From the NCBI RefSeq assembly GCF_004343255.1, contig NZ_SMDD01000002.1:372001-436000 (forward strand): 64,000 nucleotides of DNA. Reading direction: 5' to 3'. Below, piece by piece: positions 49,814 through 60,494 of this stretch. Below the pieces are notes generated by a model. The model ran no database searches. It was not told the origin of the DNA and worked only from the letters and a program-made list of their open reading frames with translations. This DNA comes from Laceyella sacchari. GTDB lineage: Bacteria; Bacillota; Bacilli; Thermoactinomycetales; Thermoactinomycetaceae. Position numbers and translations under genes: made by a program. How positions within the stretch are numbered: position 1 is the first letter of the stretch; each line of letters opens with the position of its first letter.

Positions 49814-50602
49814 TTATTTTCCTGTAAAACGGGGCTCCCGCTTGTTAAGGAACGCGTACATCCCCTCTTTGCGGTCGTCTGTGTCAAACGTCAACCCAAA
49901 ATAAGAAGCTTCTAATCTGAGTCCGGACGGAAGATCGATGTCGACCCCATGATGAATGGCTTTTTTGATGTATTTGAGAGCGATGGGCGCTTTCTTCGCC
50001 AATGTTTCAGCCAAACGCTTCGCTTCCTCCAGCAGCGCCTCTGGTGGCACCACTTTTTGCACCAGTCCGCAACGAGCCGCTTCATCTGCAGTCAGCATGA
50101 TCCCCGTCATACAGAGGTATTTCGCCATCTGCCTGCCGACTAAACGGCTGAGCCGTTGCGTCCCCCCATAACCGGGAATGACGCCCAGATTGATTTCTGG
50201 CTGGCCGAATTTGGCCTTTTCACTGGCCAACAGAATGTCCCCGCACATCGCCAATTCCATGCCACCGCCAAGGGCAAACCCGTTGATCGCCATGATAACT
50301 GGCTTATCCAGCTCTTCCAACCGGGCAAATACCCTTTGACCGAGGAGCGCCGTCCGCTCCGCCTCCTCACTGCTTTTGATCTGGTTCAATTCGGTAATGT
50401 CGGCACCCGCCACAAATGCCTTGTCTCCCGCACCGGTAATGATCAACACGCGCACCGCGTCATTGTGCTCCACCCAATCGATTGCGGCATCCAACTCCAT
50501 CAACACTTCTCGGCTCAACGCATTCAACACTTTTGGGCGGGACAGGGTAAGCTGAGCCCATCCTTCCCCTTGATCACACACAATATGCTTCCAGTTGGTC
50601 AC
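49814..50602 (-). CDS. Enoyl-CoA hydratase/isomerase family protein
   Basis: 262 aa from a GTG at 50602 behind GGAGGGG. Crotonase fold: oxyanion-hole segments AFVAGADI and NGFALGGGMELAMCGD, and the catalytic-Glu region QPEINLGVIPGYGGTQRL with two Glu-type positions as in hydratases. Hydrates trans-enoyl-CoA in fatty acid oxidation; exact substrate unknown. Confidence 0.9.
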   Translation of the reverse strand: MTNWKHIVCDQGEGWAQLTLSRPKVLNALSREVLMELDAAIDWVEHNDAVRVLIITGAGDKAFVAGADITELNQIKSSEEAERTALLGQRVFARLEELDKPVIMAINGFALGGGMELAMCGDILLASEKAKFGQPEINLGVIPGYGGTQRLSRLVGRQMAKYLCMTGIMLTADEAARCGLVQKVVPPEALLEEAKRLAETLAKKAPIALKYIKKAIHHGVDIDLPSGLRLEASYFGLTFDTDDRKEGMYAFLNKREPRFTGK

Positions 50603-50744
50603 GTTGGTTCCCCTCCATCTCAAACGGTGATGTCTTAACCTTATGCCGTTGGGAGCTGATTGACACGGTAGCCCATGGCATGATACCGCGCCGTTTGCCT
50701 CACATCTTGACAACCCATTCTAGGCGTGTGCCGTTTTTTCCTTC

Positions 50745-51858
50745 TTACCCCTTTTTGTTCATCATCTGGCGCAGGTATGCTTCGATGAACGCATTGATTT
50801 CTCCATCCATCACTGCCTGCACATTGCCGACTTCCGTTTGCGTGCGGTGGTCTTTAACCAAGCTGTAAGGGTGGAAGACGTATGAACGGATCTGGTTCCC
50901 CCAGCCAATCTCCGTCTGTTCCCCTTTCAGTGCTTGCATCTCTTTCTGTTGCTCTTCCAACTTGCGCTCATAGAGACGGGCCTTCAGGATTTTCATCGCT
51001 TTTTCCCGGTTCTTGATTTGGGAGCGCTCGGATTGGCACGTCACGACAACCCCGGTGGGAATGTGCGTGATGCGGACCGCCGAATCAGTGGTGTTCACGT
51101 GCTGTCCACCCGCGCCACTGGAGCGATAAGTATCAATTTTCAACTCGTCAGGACGCACCTCGATCTCCACATCATTATCAATTTCAGGCATCACATTGCA
51201 GGACACGAAGGAAGTGTGTCTGCGGCCCGAAGCGTCAAATGGCGAGATGCGCACAAGCCGGTGCACCCCTTTTTCCGCCTTGAGGTAACCATAGGCGTTA
51301 ACCCCTTTGATCAGAAGCGTCACGCTTTTGACACCCGCTTCCTCCCCAGGCAGGTAGTCCAACGTTTCCACTTTGTAACCGCTCCGTTCAGCCCAACGGG
51401 TGTACATGCGCAAAAGCATTTCCGCCCAGTCTTGCGATTCGGTCCCCCCTGCACCGGGATGGAGTTCCAGAATGGCCGAGTTGCGGTCGTACGGCTCGCT
51501 CAGCATCAGCGCCAGCTCAAACGCATCAATCTCTTTGGACAACGAGCGCACCGATTTGGCCAACTCCTCCTGCAAGCCGGCGTCTTCGCCTTCCTCGTTC
51601 ATCAGTTCGAGCATCACCTGACACTCTTCTTGACTCTCTTCCAACCCGGTCATCACTTCAATCTGATCTTTGAGATGTTTCATCTCATCGATCACTTTTT
51701 GCGCCTCATCTTGATTGTCCCAGAAAGTAGGCGAAGCCATTTGCTCCTCCAGTTCACTCAAGCGCGCTTTTTTTTGATCGAGGTCAAAGAGACCCCCTGA
51801 TGTCCGCCAAACGCTTGGCTGTAGTCGCTAGCTGTTGTTTAATTTCACTCATTTCCAT
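50745..51858 (-). CDS. prfB: Peptide chain release factor 2 (programmed +1 frameshift)
   Basis: About 370 aa made from two frames. Frame 1 runs from the ATG at 51858 ([20 protein letters not shown]) through Arg-Gly-Ser-Leu to an in-frame TGA (51784-51786). The site reads CTT-TGA-C with AGGGGG (51793-51798) as the internal Shine-Dalgarno, the classic autoregulatory shift. Frame 2 then continues with Asp-Leu-Asp. SPF (about 205-207) reads UGA/UAA and GGQ (about 250-252) hydrolyses the ester bond. Confidence 0.96.
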
Positions 51859-51965
51859 TTTTCATGTCACCTCGACTGACTATTTATGCCTATTATATCG
51901 CCAAACCTCTCACTTTAAAAAGGCAGGGAGGGACTCCCTACCTTTCGTTGCCCGACAGTCACGAC

Positions 51966-54491
51966 TTATCCATTTTTCAAGCAACAGTTTTTGTACTTTT
52001 TGCCGCTTCCGCAAGGGCATGGGTCATTGCGTCCCACTTTATCCGCCCGGCGAATCGGCTCCTTCTTCGGCGCATCCGCTTCCTGCTCGGAGCTGCCGGA
52101 AACGGCGGTCGGATTGACAGCGACTTCTTCGCGCTCCAACTCTTCTTCTTCTGCGATGACCGATTTCATCACATACTTGACGATCTCTTCTTGGATTTCT
52201 TGTATCATCGCCTCAAACATGGCGAAGCCTTCAAACTGGTAAGCGCGAAGCGGATTGTCTTGCCCGTACGCGCGCAAGTGGATCCCTTGACGCAATTGTT
52301 CCATCGCGTCGATGTGATCCATCCACTTCCGGTCAACAGCGCGCAGAATCACTACTTTGGAAAACTCCTGCAAGCGCTCGTTCCCCAGTTCCTCCTGGCG
52401 TTCTTGGTAGTATTTCTTCACTTCTTCAAAGATGTCGTCCACCATCTCCGACGGTTCTTTGCCTTCCAAATCTTCTTCTGTCAGGCGACCTTCGGGCAGT
52501 AGATTATTGTTGGCATACTCCACAATCGCCTCAAGATCCCATTCCTCTTCCAAGTCCTCGGAGGTGTGGACTTGCACGATGTTCTCAATCGCCGCTTTGG
52601 CCATGTTGAGCACGACATCCTTGAGGTCGTCGCTTTCCAACACTTCACGACGTTGCTTATAAATCACTTCCCGCTGTTGATTTAAAACATCGTCATACTG
52701 AAGCACCCAACGACGAGCATCAAAGTTGTTGGCCTCCACCTTGCGTTGCGCATTGGCCACCGCACGGGAGAACATTTTGCCTTCGATGGGCTGGTCTTCA
52801 GGCAGCCCCAACCGCTCCAGCATGTTTTCGAGGTTTTCTCCACCAAAGCGGCGCATCAGATCATCTGACAAGGAAAGGTAAAACTGGGAGGAACCCGGAT
52901 CGCCTTGGCGTCCCGAACGACCACGCAACTGGTTGTCAATCCGCCGGCTCTCATGCCGCTCGGTTCCGATGATGTGCAAACCACCCAGCTCGGCTACACC
53001 TTCTCCCAGCACGATGTCCGTTCCGCGACCAGCCATGTTGGTGGCAATGGTCACCGCCCCACGCTGTCCGGCTTGCGCCACAATCTCCGCTTCTCGAGCG
53101 TGGTTTTTCGCATTTAACACCTCATGCGGGATGCCACGTCTCTTCAGCAACCGGGACAGACGCTCCGATTTTTCGATCGAGACAGTACCTACCAGCACAG
53201 GTTGCCCTTTGGCGTGGCGTTGGGCAATCTCTTCCACCACTGCGTTAAACTTGGCCTCTTCCGTTTTGTATAGCACATCCGACAAGTCTTCACGCAATTG
53301 CGGGCGGTTGGTCGGTATCTGATAAACATCCATGTTGTAAATTTTGCGGAACTCTTCTTCTTCCGTCTTTGCCGTACCGGTCATCCCAGACAACTTTTTG
53401 TACAGGCGGAAGTAATTTTGCAGGGTGACGGTGGCCAGCGTCATGCTTTCACGCTGCACTTGTAACCCTTCTTTTGCTTCAATCGCCTGGTGCAACCCAT
53501 CGCTGTAGCGGCGGCCATACATCAAACGGCCTGTAAATTCATCCACGATCACGACGCCATCTTCATTCACTACATAATCTTCGTCGCGCTTCATGATGGC
53601 ATGGGCTTTCAATGCTTGTTGAATGTGATGGTTTAACGTAACGTGCTTCATGTCGTACAAGTTGTCAACGCCGAGGAAGTTCTCCACTTTTTTCACGCCA
53701 TCTTCCGTCAGCGATACCTGTTTGGTCTTGATATCAATCGTGTAATCATCGTTTTCTTTCAAGCGACGCACGATGTTGTCGGCGGTGTAATACAAGTCGG
53801 TCGCCTTGTTGGCTTGCCCACTGATAATGAGCGGCGTCCGCGCTTCGTCGATCAAGATGCTATCCACCTCGTCGATGATCGCGAAGTTCAACTCACGCTG
53901 GGTCAATTGTTCCTTGTACAACACCATGTTATCCCGCAGATAGTCAAAACCAAACTCATTGTTCGTACCGAAGGTGATATCTGCTTGATAAGCGGCCCGC
54001 TTTTCCTCCGGCGACATCATCGGCAGATTTAAGCCCACAGTCAACCCCAGGAATTCAAAAACCTGGCCCATCCACTCTTTGTCCCGTTTGGCCAGATAAT
54101 CGTTGACAGTAACGATGTGGACACCCTTGCCTTCCAACGCGTTCAAATACGCAGGCAAAGTGGACACGAGGGTTTTCCCTTCCCCCGTTTTCATCTCGGC
54201 GATGTCCCCTTGGTGAAGCACCATCCCCCCCACGAGCTGCACGCGGAAATGGCGCATATTCAACACGCGTTTCGCCGCTTCCCGCACCACGGCAAACGCC
54301 TCTGGCAGAAGGTCGTCCAGCGTCTCCCCTTTTTCCAGTCGGGCCCGGAACTCATCCGTTTTTCCTCTTAATTCCGCATCGCTCAATGCTTGAAACTCTG
54401 CTTCCAGCGAGTCGATATGATCCGCGATGCTGAAAAATTTCTTCAATTGCCGTTCGTGTGGATCGAATAATTTCTTAAGGGTACCTAACAC
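51966..54491 (-). CDS. secA: Preprotein translocase ATPase SecA
   Basis: 841 aa from a GTG behind GGAGATG. DEAD motor with Walker A MKTGEGKT (about 101-108), the [11 protein letters not shown] motif, [20 protein letters not shown] and [11 protein letters not shown]-terminal zinc finger [13 protein letters not shown]. It drives Sec export. A 107-base gap separates it from prfB. Confidence 0.98.
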   Translation of the reverse strand: MLGTLKKLFDPHERQLKKFFSIADHIDSLEAEFQALSDAELRGKTDEFRARLEKGETLDDLLPEAFAVVREAAKRVLNMRHFRVQLVGGMVLHQGDIAEMKTGEGKTLVSTLPAYLNALEGKGVHIVTVNDYLAKRDKEWMGQVFEFLGLTVGLNLPMMSPEEKRAAYQADITFGTNNEFGFDYLRDNMVLYKEQLTQRELNFAIIDEVDSILIDEARTPLIISGQANKATDLYYTADNIVRRLKENDDYTIDIKTKQVSLTEDGVKKVENFLGVDNLYDMKHVTLNHHIQQALKAHAIMKRDEDYVVNEDGVVIVDEFTGRLMYGRRYSDGLHQAIEAKEGLQVQRESMTLATVTLQNYFRLYKKLSGMTGTAKTEEEEFRKIYNMDVYQIPTNRPQLREDLSDVLYKTEEAKFNAVVEEIAQRHAKGQPVLVGTVSIEKSERLSRLLKRRGIPHEVLNAKNHAREAEIVAQAGQRGAVTIATNMAGRGTDIVLGEGVAELGGLHIIGTERHESRRIDNQLRGRSGRQGDPGSSQFYLSLSDDLMRRFGGENLENMLERLGLPEDQPIEGKMFSRAVANAQRKVEANNFDARRWVLQYDDVLNQQREVIYKQRREVLESDDLKDVVLNMAKAAIENIVQVHTSEDLEEEWDLEAIVEYANNNLLPEGRLTEEDLEGKEPSEMVDDIFEEVKKYYQERQEELGNERLQEFSKVVILRAVDRKWMDHIDAMEQLRQGIHLRAYGQDNPLRAYQFEGFAMFEAMIQEIQEEIVKYVMKSVIAEEEELEREEVAVNPTAVSGSSEQEADAPKKEPIRRADKVGRNDPCPCGSGKKYKNCCLKNG

Positions 54492-54613
54492 CTTATCATC
54501 TCCTACTTAGAGTTGGTTTTTTTATGATCTAACGCATTTTCGGCACCGACATTGTCAAAAGGCTACTCATTTCAGTTTATCAAATTTATGCACCTTTTTC
54601 ACTTGCGCCGTGA

Positions 54614-54648
54614 TAAAAAAGGAGGCGGACCGCTGTTGGGGCCGCCTT
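54614..54648 (-). terminator. Terminator of the glycosyltransferase gene
   Basis: Stem AAGGCGG/CCGCCTC with a 13-base loop and TTTTTT on the minus strand, just after the stop. Confidence 0.75.
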
Positions 54649-54652
54649 ACCC

Positions 54653-55885
54653 CTATTTGCGATTGACCAACTCTTTCAGGATATTGTAGAAACGATGGGC
54701 CAATTTTTTGCGGTCCCCTTCGCGGTCAATGTACTCTCGTCCACGCCGCTTGATTTCTTCCCGCTCTTGGTCGCTGAATGAGCGCACGCGTTCAATCGCC
54801 TCAGCCAGCCCTTGTGGATTTTCTGCCCCTGCAAAAACCCCGACTTGGTTTTTCTCGACGATCTCACGTACTTCCCCGTCAACCGTGGAGATGATCGGCA
54901 AGCCGATAAACGTGTAATCAAATAATTTGTTGGGCCGAGCCCCACGGAACACCTCATTGTCAGCCAAGGAAATGATCCCACAATCAGCCGCATAGGTGTA
55001 GTCAAAAATCTCGGACTTGGGCACCGGATCGAGCAAATGAATGTTATCCAATCCTTCTTCTTGCTTGATCTGTTGCAATTTTTCCTTCTCAGGCCCGTCC
55101 CCGATTAAGACGATCGCCGTATCCGGCTTTAAGTGCCGCCCTGCTTTCACCACATACTCCAATGCGTTGGCCGGGCCGTGCGCTCCGGTGTAAATAGCTA
55201 CAAATTGGTCCTCGGTCACGCCCATCTTACGCCGAAAAGCGGTTCGCTTCTCCGGATTTGGCTGCCAAGAACTAACCACAATCCCGTTGGGGATCAAGTC
55301 GATTTTGTTCGGGTCGATTCCCTTGTCAGCGATAAACGTGCGTTGATGCTCTGTCAAAACGATGATCTTGTCCGCGTTCCGATACAAGAACGATTCCATC
55401 CAAGTGAGCAACTTGACTACATGTTTGTTGTTTAAACCGCCCATCTTGATCAGGGAGTCTGGCCACAAGTCGCGCACTTCCAGCACAAACGGGCAACCTT
55501 TCAGCTTAGCCAGCATCCAGCCCGCAAAAGCCGTGAACAAATGGGGCGAAGAAGCGATCAATACATCCGGCTTTTTCTTCAACAAACCAGCTAAAAAGAA
55601 GACAACCGCAAAGCTTCCCATGTTGATGATGCGGCGAAAATCGTTCTGTTTGTGAGGAAAAGACCAAAGCCAATTCAACTTCAGCCCTTTCACCTTCTCG
55701 ATTCCCTCTTTTTCAGCCTCGGTGATAAATGTGCGGCGCGGATGAACGAATTTGGACAAAAACAGGGTTACTTCTGCCTCTTCCTCTTGCGCCCATTCGC
55801 GCGCCAGTTCATAATGACGCGTAATTCCCGCAATATTCGGGGGAACGGCATAATGATTGGCTAACCAGATACGCAACTTCTTCAC
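54653..55885 (-). CDS. Glycosyltransferase family 4 (WbuB-like)
   Basis: 410 aa from a GTG behind AAGGAGAC. GT-B fold: N-terminal WLANHYAVPPNIAGITRHYEL, LEVRDLWPDSLIKMG in the linker, and C-terminal IYTGAHGPANALEY and KLFDYTFIGLPIIST with the EX7E-like donor site. WbuB-type enzymes add N-acetylfucosamine or related sugars to surface polysaccharide. The UDP-GlcNAc 2-epimerase gene upstream suggests a shared cell-surface role. Confidence 0.85.
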   Translation of the reverse strand: MKKLRIWLANHYAVPPNIAGITRHYELAREWAQEEEAEVTLFLSKFVHPRRTFITEAEKEGIEKVKGLKLNWLWSFPHKQNDFRRIINMGSFAVVFFLAGLLKKKPDVLIASSPHLFTAFAGWMLAKLKGCPFVLEVRDLWPDSLIKMGGLNNKHVVKLLTWMESFLYRNADKIIVLTEHQRTFIADKGIDPNKIDLIPNGIVVSSWQPNPEKRTAFRRKMGVTEDQFVAIYTGAHGPANALEYVVKAGRHLKPDTAIVLIGDGPEKEKLQQIKQEEGLDNIHLLDPVPKSEIFDYTYAADCGIISLADNEVFRGARPNKLFDYTFIGLPIISTVDGEVREIVEKNQVGVFAGAENPQGLAEAIERVRSFSDQEREEIKRRGREYIDREGDRKKLAHRFYNILKELVNRK

Positions 55886-56286
55886 GTCTCCTTATATCCA
55901 TTCCGATTTATGATCACTGTCATGTTTTCGTACAACCGATTTTCTCCATTATAGCTGAATCTATCTCAAGCCCCTCATCGAGGCGGTTGCTACAGCCAAA
56001 AAGCGTCCTGGCCTTTCCATCTGGGGCTTGTACGCTTGGCTCGAAAACATAAAAACCGTGTATATTGTAATATTATTGTCACTATGTTACAGCATCGTAA
56101 TAGAAACTAGTGACACTGTAACATAAATGGTCTCGGTTTGGGTATCCCTTTTGAAAAATAGTCAAGTTTGACATTGGCGTGACAGGTATGAGGCATGCAG
56201 GGTTCCGTCGTGCCACTCATAAGCGTCTTCCCCGCTTCATGACATGATTTCCCGCTTGGAAATGGGCATACCTCAAGTAATTCAAC
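55886..56286. other. Leader region of the glycosyltransferase gene
   Basis: About 400 bases. Two inverted repeats: CAAGCCCC/GGGGCTTG (55967-55974 and 56023-56030, enclosing about 48 bases with an inner GGCCA hairpin) and TATGTTACAG/CTGTAACATA (56083-56092 and 56116-56125). The first may be a structured RNA leader, the second an operator. Function not known. Confidence 0.45.
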
Positions 56287-56325
56287 AAAAAACCGGCCCC
56301 TTCCCTCTTGTGGAAAGAGCCGGTT
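56285..56325 (-). terminator. Epimerase gene terminator
   Basis: Stem AACCGGC with imperfect continuation to GGCCGGTT, then TTTTTTG on the minus strand. Confidence 0.8.
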
Positions 56326-56333
56326 CGCCTCGC

Positions 56334-57404
56334 TTATTTGCCCAAGTCTTTTTGCAGTTGATCCATGATCTTCTCTGCCGCGCGCCCATCGCCAAACACT
56401 TCATGCACTTGGGAGAAATCGACTTCAAATCCGTTGACTGCTTCCAAGATGCGGGTTTGATCTGCACCCACCAAGACATTGGTGCCCAGTTCGACTGTCT
56501 CGGTCCATTCTGTTTCGTCGCGCATGGTGATGCAAGGCACTTTGGCGAAGAACGCTTCTTTTTGCACCCCGCCGGAATCGGTCAAGATTTTCTTGGCGTT
56601 TACTTCCAATTGCAGCATATCCAGATAGCCGATTGGCTCAATCAGCTTCACATTTGGATTGGTGATTTCCAAGCCGAGCGGCGCCAGCTTGCCTTTGGTA
56701 CGAGGATGGAGCGGCAATACCGCCGGCATCGGCAATTCGTTGATGGCACCGATGATTTGGCTGAGGCGGGCCGGATCATCAGTGTTTTCTGCACGATGCA
56801 AAGTGATCAGCACATAACTCCCAGCTTCCAGACCTAAGTCGGACAGGATCGTCGATTTTTCATCGGCCAGGCGGCTGTTGTAACGAACTGCATCCAGCAT
56901 CACATCGCCGGTCAAGTGAACGCCTTTGGTGATGCCTTCCGTGCGCAGGTGGTTCACCGCCGTCTGCGTGGGGCAGAACAGCCATTCAGACACATGGTCT
57001 GTCAACACGCGGTTAATCTCTTCCGGCATCCGCCGGTTGAAACTGCGCAGGCCCGCCTCCACATGGGCGACGGGAATATGCAGTTTGCTTGCTGCAAGCG
57101 CGCCCGCCAAGGTGGAGTTGGTGTCGCCATATACCAACACGCAATCCGGCTTCTCTTTTACGATAACTTCTTCCACTTTGGCCAGCATCTCCCCCGTTTG
57201 GGCCCCGTGTGATTTGGACCCGACGTGGAGATGGTATTCCGGCACAGGAATGTGCAACTCTTCAAAGAAAACGTCTGACATCGATTTATCATAATGTTGC
57301 CCGGTATGTACCAGCACCTCTTGCGCGCGTTCGCGAATGACGCGCGATACGGGAGCCGCCTTGATGAATTGCGGTCTCGCCCCCACAACAGTCAACACTT
57401 TCAT
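56334..57404 (-). CDS. wecB: UDP-N-acetylglucosamine 2-epimerase
   Basis: 356 aa behind GCAGGAGG. Complete WecB/MnaA pattern: VGARPQFIKAAPVSR, TGQHYDKSMSDVFF, HVEAGLRSFNRRMPEEINRVLTDH, and ILTDSGGVQKEA. It makes UDP-ManNAc for wall polysaccharide or teichoic acid linkage units. Confidence 0.94.
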   Translation of the reverse strand: MKVLTVVGARPQFIKAAPVSRVIRERAQEVLVHTGQHYDKSMSDVFFEELHIPVPEYHLHVGSKSHGAQTGEMLAKVEEVIVKEKPDCVLVYGDTNSTLAGALAASKLHIPVAHVEAGLRSFNRRMPEEINRVLTDHVSEWLFCPTQTAVNHLRTEGITKGVHLTGDVMLDAVRYNSRLADEKSTILSDLGLEAGSYVLITLHRAENTDDPARLSQIIGAINELPMPAVLPLHPRTKGKLAPLGLEITNPNVKLIEPIGYLDMLQLEVNAKKILTDSGGVQKEAFFAKVPCITMRDETEWTETVELGTNVLVGADQTRILEAVNGFEVDFSQVHEVFGDGRAAEKIMDQLQKDLGK

Positions 57405-57603
57405 GTAATTGAAACCTCCTGCATCTCACCAGTCGGAATAGAGAGAATCTTTGTCTGTCCTTTGCTATCATAACACAGGTCGGGTACTTTTCTACAATCG
57501 CCACGCCCTCTTATCAAAATAAAAACAGCAACGAGCCCTCCAAAACGATGGGGTCACCACCGCATTGGCAGTTGATCCACTCCCTTGGTTCAAGCGCGCA
57601 AAG

Positions 57604-57632
57604 TAAAAACCCCCCGCCTTCATAGCGGGGGC
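57604..57632 (-). terminator. hpf terminator
   Basis: Stem CCCCCGC/GCGGGGG with a 6-base loop and TTTTT on the minus strand. Confidence 0.85.
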
Positions 57633-57639
57633 TTTCTTA

Positions 57640-58197
57640 TCACTCAGGTTCGATCAACCCGTATTTCCCATCTTTCCTTTTGTAAATCACATTCACTTGG
57701 TTGGATGCGGCGTTGGTGAACACGAAGAAGTTGTGTCCAAGCATGTCCATTTGAAGCATTGCTTCTTCCGCATCCATCGGCTTGAACTCGAAACGCTTTG
57801 TTCGCACGAGATCAAGTTCTTCCTCATCTTGCACCGCCACGGGAGCCGCTTCCATCTCCCGCGCATGCTCTTTGTAACCACTGCGGAAGCTTACATCCTG
57901 GCGTGCTTTGCGGTTAATCCGCGTTTTATACTTGCGGATCTGCCGCTCAAGCTTTTCAACCACTAAGTCGACGGATGCGTACATGTCCTCGCTGGATTCT
58001 TCAGCACGGACAATCACCCCAGGGAAGGGAATCGTCACTTCCACCCGATGCTGATCTTTGATCACAGCCAAAACGGCGTGGGCTTCAGTCTCGCCGACAT
58101 CCTCAAAATACCTTTCGAGGCGGCTCAGCTTCCGCTCCACAAATTCATGCAACGCATCTGTTACTTCAAGGTTATGACCACGGATGACATATCTCAT
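57640..58197 (-). CDS. hpf: Ribosome hibernation promoting factor (long form)
   Basis: 185 aa behind GAAGGAGG. N-terminal S30AE domain (about 1-100; RGHNLEVTDAL, basic KLERQIRKYKTRINRKAR) and C-terminal dimerisation domain (about 125-185; KRFEFKPMDAEEAMLQMDMLGHNFFVF). Long HPF joins two 70S ribosomes into a 100S particle in stationary phase. Same neighbourhood as in B. subtilis (upstream of secA). Confidence 0.96.
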   Translation of the reverse strand: MRYVIRGHNLEVTDALHEFVERKLSRLERYFEDVGETEAHAVLAVIKDQHRVEVTIPFPGVIVRAEESSEDMYASVDLVVEKLERQIRKYKTRINRKARQDVSFRSGYKEHAREMEAAPVAVQDEEELDLVRTKRFEFKPMDAEEAMLQMDMLGHNFFVFTNAASNQVNVIYKRKDGKYGLIEPE

Positions 58198-58376
58198 AGA
58201 GAAATCCTCCTTCCGCTTTGTACTACTTCTATTCCCCGAATTTGATAAAATCCCTCCTCTTTTTTTAAAAAAATACAGAAGAAAATTAAGGAAATCTTAA
58301 ATAAACACACATAGAATTGTAATATTATTCAAAAATAGCAACTCGCGCTGGGCTTGAGCTTTCTTTTTTTCGGAAA

Positions 58377-58406
58377 TTAAAAAGCCCCCCAGAGCAAGCT
58401 CTAGGG
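58377..58406 (-). terminator. Cold-shock gene terminator
   Basis: Stem CCCTAGAGC/GCTCTGGGG with TTTTTAA on the minus strand. Confidence 0.8.
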
Positions 58407-58435
58407 AGCGGGAAATTCGTTGTTTCCAAAGCGAA

Positions 58436-58633
58436 TTACTTTTTCACAACGTTTGCAGCCTGTGGTCCACGGGAACCCTCTACGATTTCAAATTCAACTT
58501 CTTGACCTTCTTCCAGCGACTTGAAGCCTTCCATTTGAATAGCGGTGTAGTGTACGAATACGTCTTCGCCACCCTCACGCTCGATGAAGCCATAGCCTTT
58601 TTCCGCGTTAAACCACTTGACTTTGCCTTGCAT
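58436..58633 (-). CDS. Cold-shock protein
   Basis: 65 aa from the ATG at 58633 behind GAAGGGA. RNA-binding motifs KGYGFIE (RNP1) and VFVHY (RNP2) are intact. CspA family RNA chaperone. Long leader (about 55 nt) from the promoter at 58695-58724. Confidence 0.96.
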   Translation of the reverse strand: MQGKVKWFNAEKGYGFIEREGGEDVFVHYTAIQMEGFKSLEEGQEVEFEIVEGSRGPQAANVVKK

Positions 58634-58694
58634 AAAACACAATCCCTTCTCAAATCGTAGTCGTCGCATAAAGAACGCACTCTTATGCCACTTA

Positions 58695-58724
58695 ACTATA
58701 CCATTTGTCTAAAAATACTGTCAA
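58695..58724 (-). promoter_or_regulatory. Promoter of the cold-shock gene
   Basis: -35 TTGACA (58719-58724), 18-bp spacer, -10 TATAGT (58695-58700). Confidence 0.8.
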
Positions 58725-58837
58725 GGTAGTACTTTAAGCCTACAAACGGGCGCCACCTTTTCTCAAATGAGCGCCGATAGTCAGATAAAGCAAATTGAAA
58801 ATGACATGGGAACGTAGGCCCTTAGTCAGCATAGGCA

Positions 58838-59560
58838 TCACAACACTTTACTCAAAAAGGTCTTCAAGCGTTCGTGTTTAGGCCGGGAGAAGATCTCGGA
58901 CGGCGAACCTTCCTCAACAATTCGGCCATCATCCATAAAGATGACCCGGTCGCTCACTTCACGGGCGAATCCCATCTCATGGGTGACGACGACCATCGTC
59001 ATCCCTTCCTCGGCCAATTGTTTCATCACGTCCAACACTTCTTTGACCATCTCCGGGTCCAAAGCAGAGGTCGGCTCGTCAAACAGCATCAACTTAGGTT
59101 CCATTGCCAACGCCCTGGCGATGGCAACCCGCTGCTTCTGCCCGCCCGACAACTCGCCGGGAAAAGCTTCGGCCTTGGACCGCAATCCCACTTTATCCAA
59201 CAGCGCCAACGCTTTGGCCTCAGCTTGCTCTTTCGGCCATTTGCGCACATGAATCGGCGCCAACGTGATGTTGTCCAACACGTTTTTATGCGGAAACAAT
59301 TCAAACTGCTGAAACACCATCCCCACTTCTGTGCGAACGCGGTTGATATCCGTCTTGGGGTCCGTCAGGTCAAACCCGCCGACCACGACACGACCTGAAC
59401 TCACTCGCTCCAACAGATTAAGACAACGCAGAAAAGTGCTTTTGCCGGAACCGCTGGGCCCAATCACACAAACCACTTCTGATTCTCCGATTTGTACATG
59501 GATGTCTTTGAGCACATGATGATCGCCAAACCGCTTATTGAGATTTTCTACTTGGATCAT
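58838..59560 (-). CDS. artP: Amino acid ABC transporter ATP-binding protein (basic amino acids)
   Basis: 240 aa from the ATG at 59560, behind AAAGGGTG and five bases after the permease stop. Walker [29 protein letters not shown], Walker [13 protein letters not shown]. GlnQ/ArtP type. With ArtM and ArtJ it imports a polar or basic amino acid; ArgR-type boxes upstream point to arginine. Confidence 0.9.
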   Translation of the reverse strand: MIQVENLNKRFGDHHVLKDIHVQIGESEVVCVIGPSGSGKSTFLRCLNLLERVSSGRVVVGGFDLTDPKTDINRVRTEVGMVFQQFELFPHKNVLDNITLAPIHVRKWPKEQAEAKALALLDKVGLRSKAEAFPGELSGGQKQRVAIARALAMEPKLMLFDEPTSALDPEMVKEVLDVMKQLAEEGMTMVVVTHEMGFAREVSDRVIFMDDGRIVEEGSPSEIFSRPKHERLKTFLSKVL

Positions 59561-59565
59561 TTGTC

Positions 59566-60252
59566 TCACCCTTTCCGTCCGTTTGGATCTAACCGTCTTT
59601 CCATATAGCCCACCAGACGGGATAACACCAGGGTCAGCACCAAGTACACCAAAGCCGCGGTAATGTAAGGGGGCCATCTTACAAACGTGTTCTTGGCCGT
59701 GGCGAACGCCGCATATGTGATGTCGTTGACGGCGATGACCGTGACCAGGGAGCTATCTTTGAGCAAAGCGATAAACTCATTGCCTAACGGCGGCAACATG
59801 CGTTTAAAAGCCTGGGGGAGAACAACCAGCTTCATCGCTTGCCGATAAGTCATCCCAAGCGAGCGCGCCGCTTCCATCTGTCCTTTGTCAATCGATTGAA
59901 TGCCACCCCGGAAGATTTCGGCAATGTACGCCCCAGCATTTAGCGACAGTGCGATAAAACTGGAAGTCGCAGCGTCAGGCGCAGGGAGGCCGAGCAGATC
60001 TTGGAACAACGCCGGCAATACGGCAAAATGAATAGCCAAAATTTGGAGCAAAAGCGGTGTCCCCCGGAAGAGATCCACATAGGCGACCGCCGGCAGACGC
60101 AACCACGCTTTGTCCGATAATCTCATCAATCCCAATATAAGTCCGATGAACAAGCCCGCTGCGACCGCCACCACGGTTAGTTGAATGGTCATCCAAAGAC
60201 CACGGATGAACAACTCCTGGTATTCTACGATGACAGACCAATTCCACTCCAT
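59566..60252 (-). CDS. artM: Amino acid ABC transporter permease
   Basis: 228 aa from the ATG at 60252 behind GGGGGTTG. About five TM helices (HisM/GlnP type) and the EAA loop [22 protein letters not shown]. The DnaA-box cluster begins three bases before its start codon. Confidence 0.9.
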   Translation of the reverse strand: MEWNWSVIVEYQELFIRGLWMTIQLTVVAVAAGLFIGLILGLMRLSDKAWLRLPAVAYVDLFRGTPLLLQILAIHFAVLPALFQDLLGLPAPDAATSSFIALSLNAGAYIAEIFRGGIQSIDKGQMEAARSLGMTYRQAMKLVVLPQAFKRMLPPLGNEFIALLKDSSLVTVIAVNDITYAAFATAKNTFVRWPPYITAALVYLVLTLVLSRLVGYMERRLDPNGRKG

Positions 60253-60254
60253 AG

Positions 60255-60371
60255 TTATCCACAACCCCCTTCACTTGAACTCATCTCTTTTCAGTTATTA
60301 ACAGACTTATCCACATTATCCACAACGTCCACAGGCAGTTTTCCACACAATTTGTAAACAAGTTATCCACA
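60255..60371 (+). other. DnaA-box cluster
   Basis: Four perfect TTATCCACA boxes (60255-60263, 60307-60315, 60316-60324 and 60363-60371), one TTTTCCACA (60339-60347) and a weak ACGTCCACA (60325-60333), all on the plus strand within 117 bp. They fill the gap between the transporter genes. No dnaA or dnaN nearby, so this is not obviously oriC. Confidence 0.8.
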
Positions 60372-60398
60372 AAAACAAGGGTTGCGCATAGGAGCAAC
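60370..60398 (-). terminator. Intercistronic terminator between artJ and artM
   Basis: Stem GTTGC/GCAAC (60381-60385, 60394-60398) with CCTTGTTTTTG downstream on the minus strand. Weak; probably partial, giving more binding protein than permease. Its T-run touches the last DnaA box. Confidence 0.5.
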
Positions 60399-60494
60399 TG
60401 AAGTGACCGTCACACGGGTGCGAAAACGATGATTTGTCCCCGTTCTCCCTCCGCTCAATGCTTGTCCCCCGTAGTAAAATTGGCTTTGCGCCGT

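Noticed and set aside
58200-58300. Sigma-B-type promoter for hpf
   Set aside because: GGGGAATAG is present but no convincing GTTT at the required distance.
60255-60371. DnaA-box cluster as oriC
   Set aside because: No dnaA, dnaN, rpmH or gid genes nearby and no clear AT-rich unwinding element; neighbours are transporter genes.
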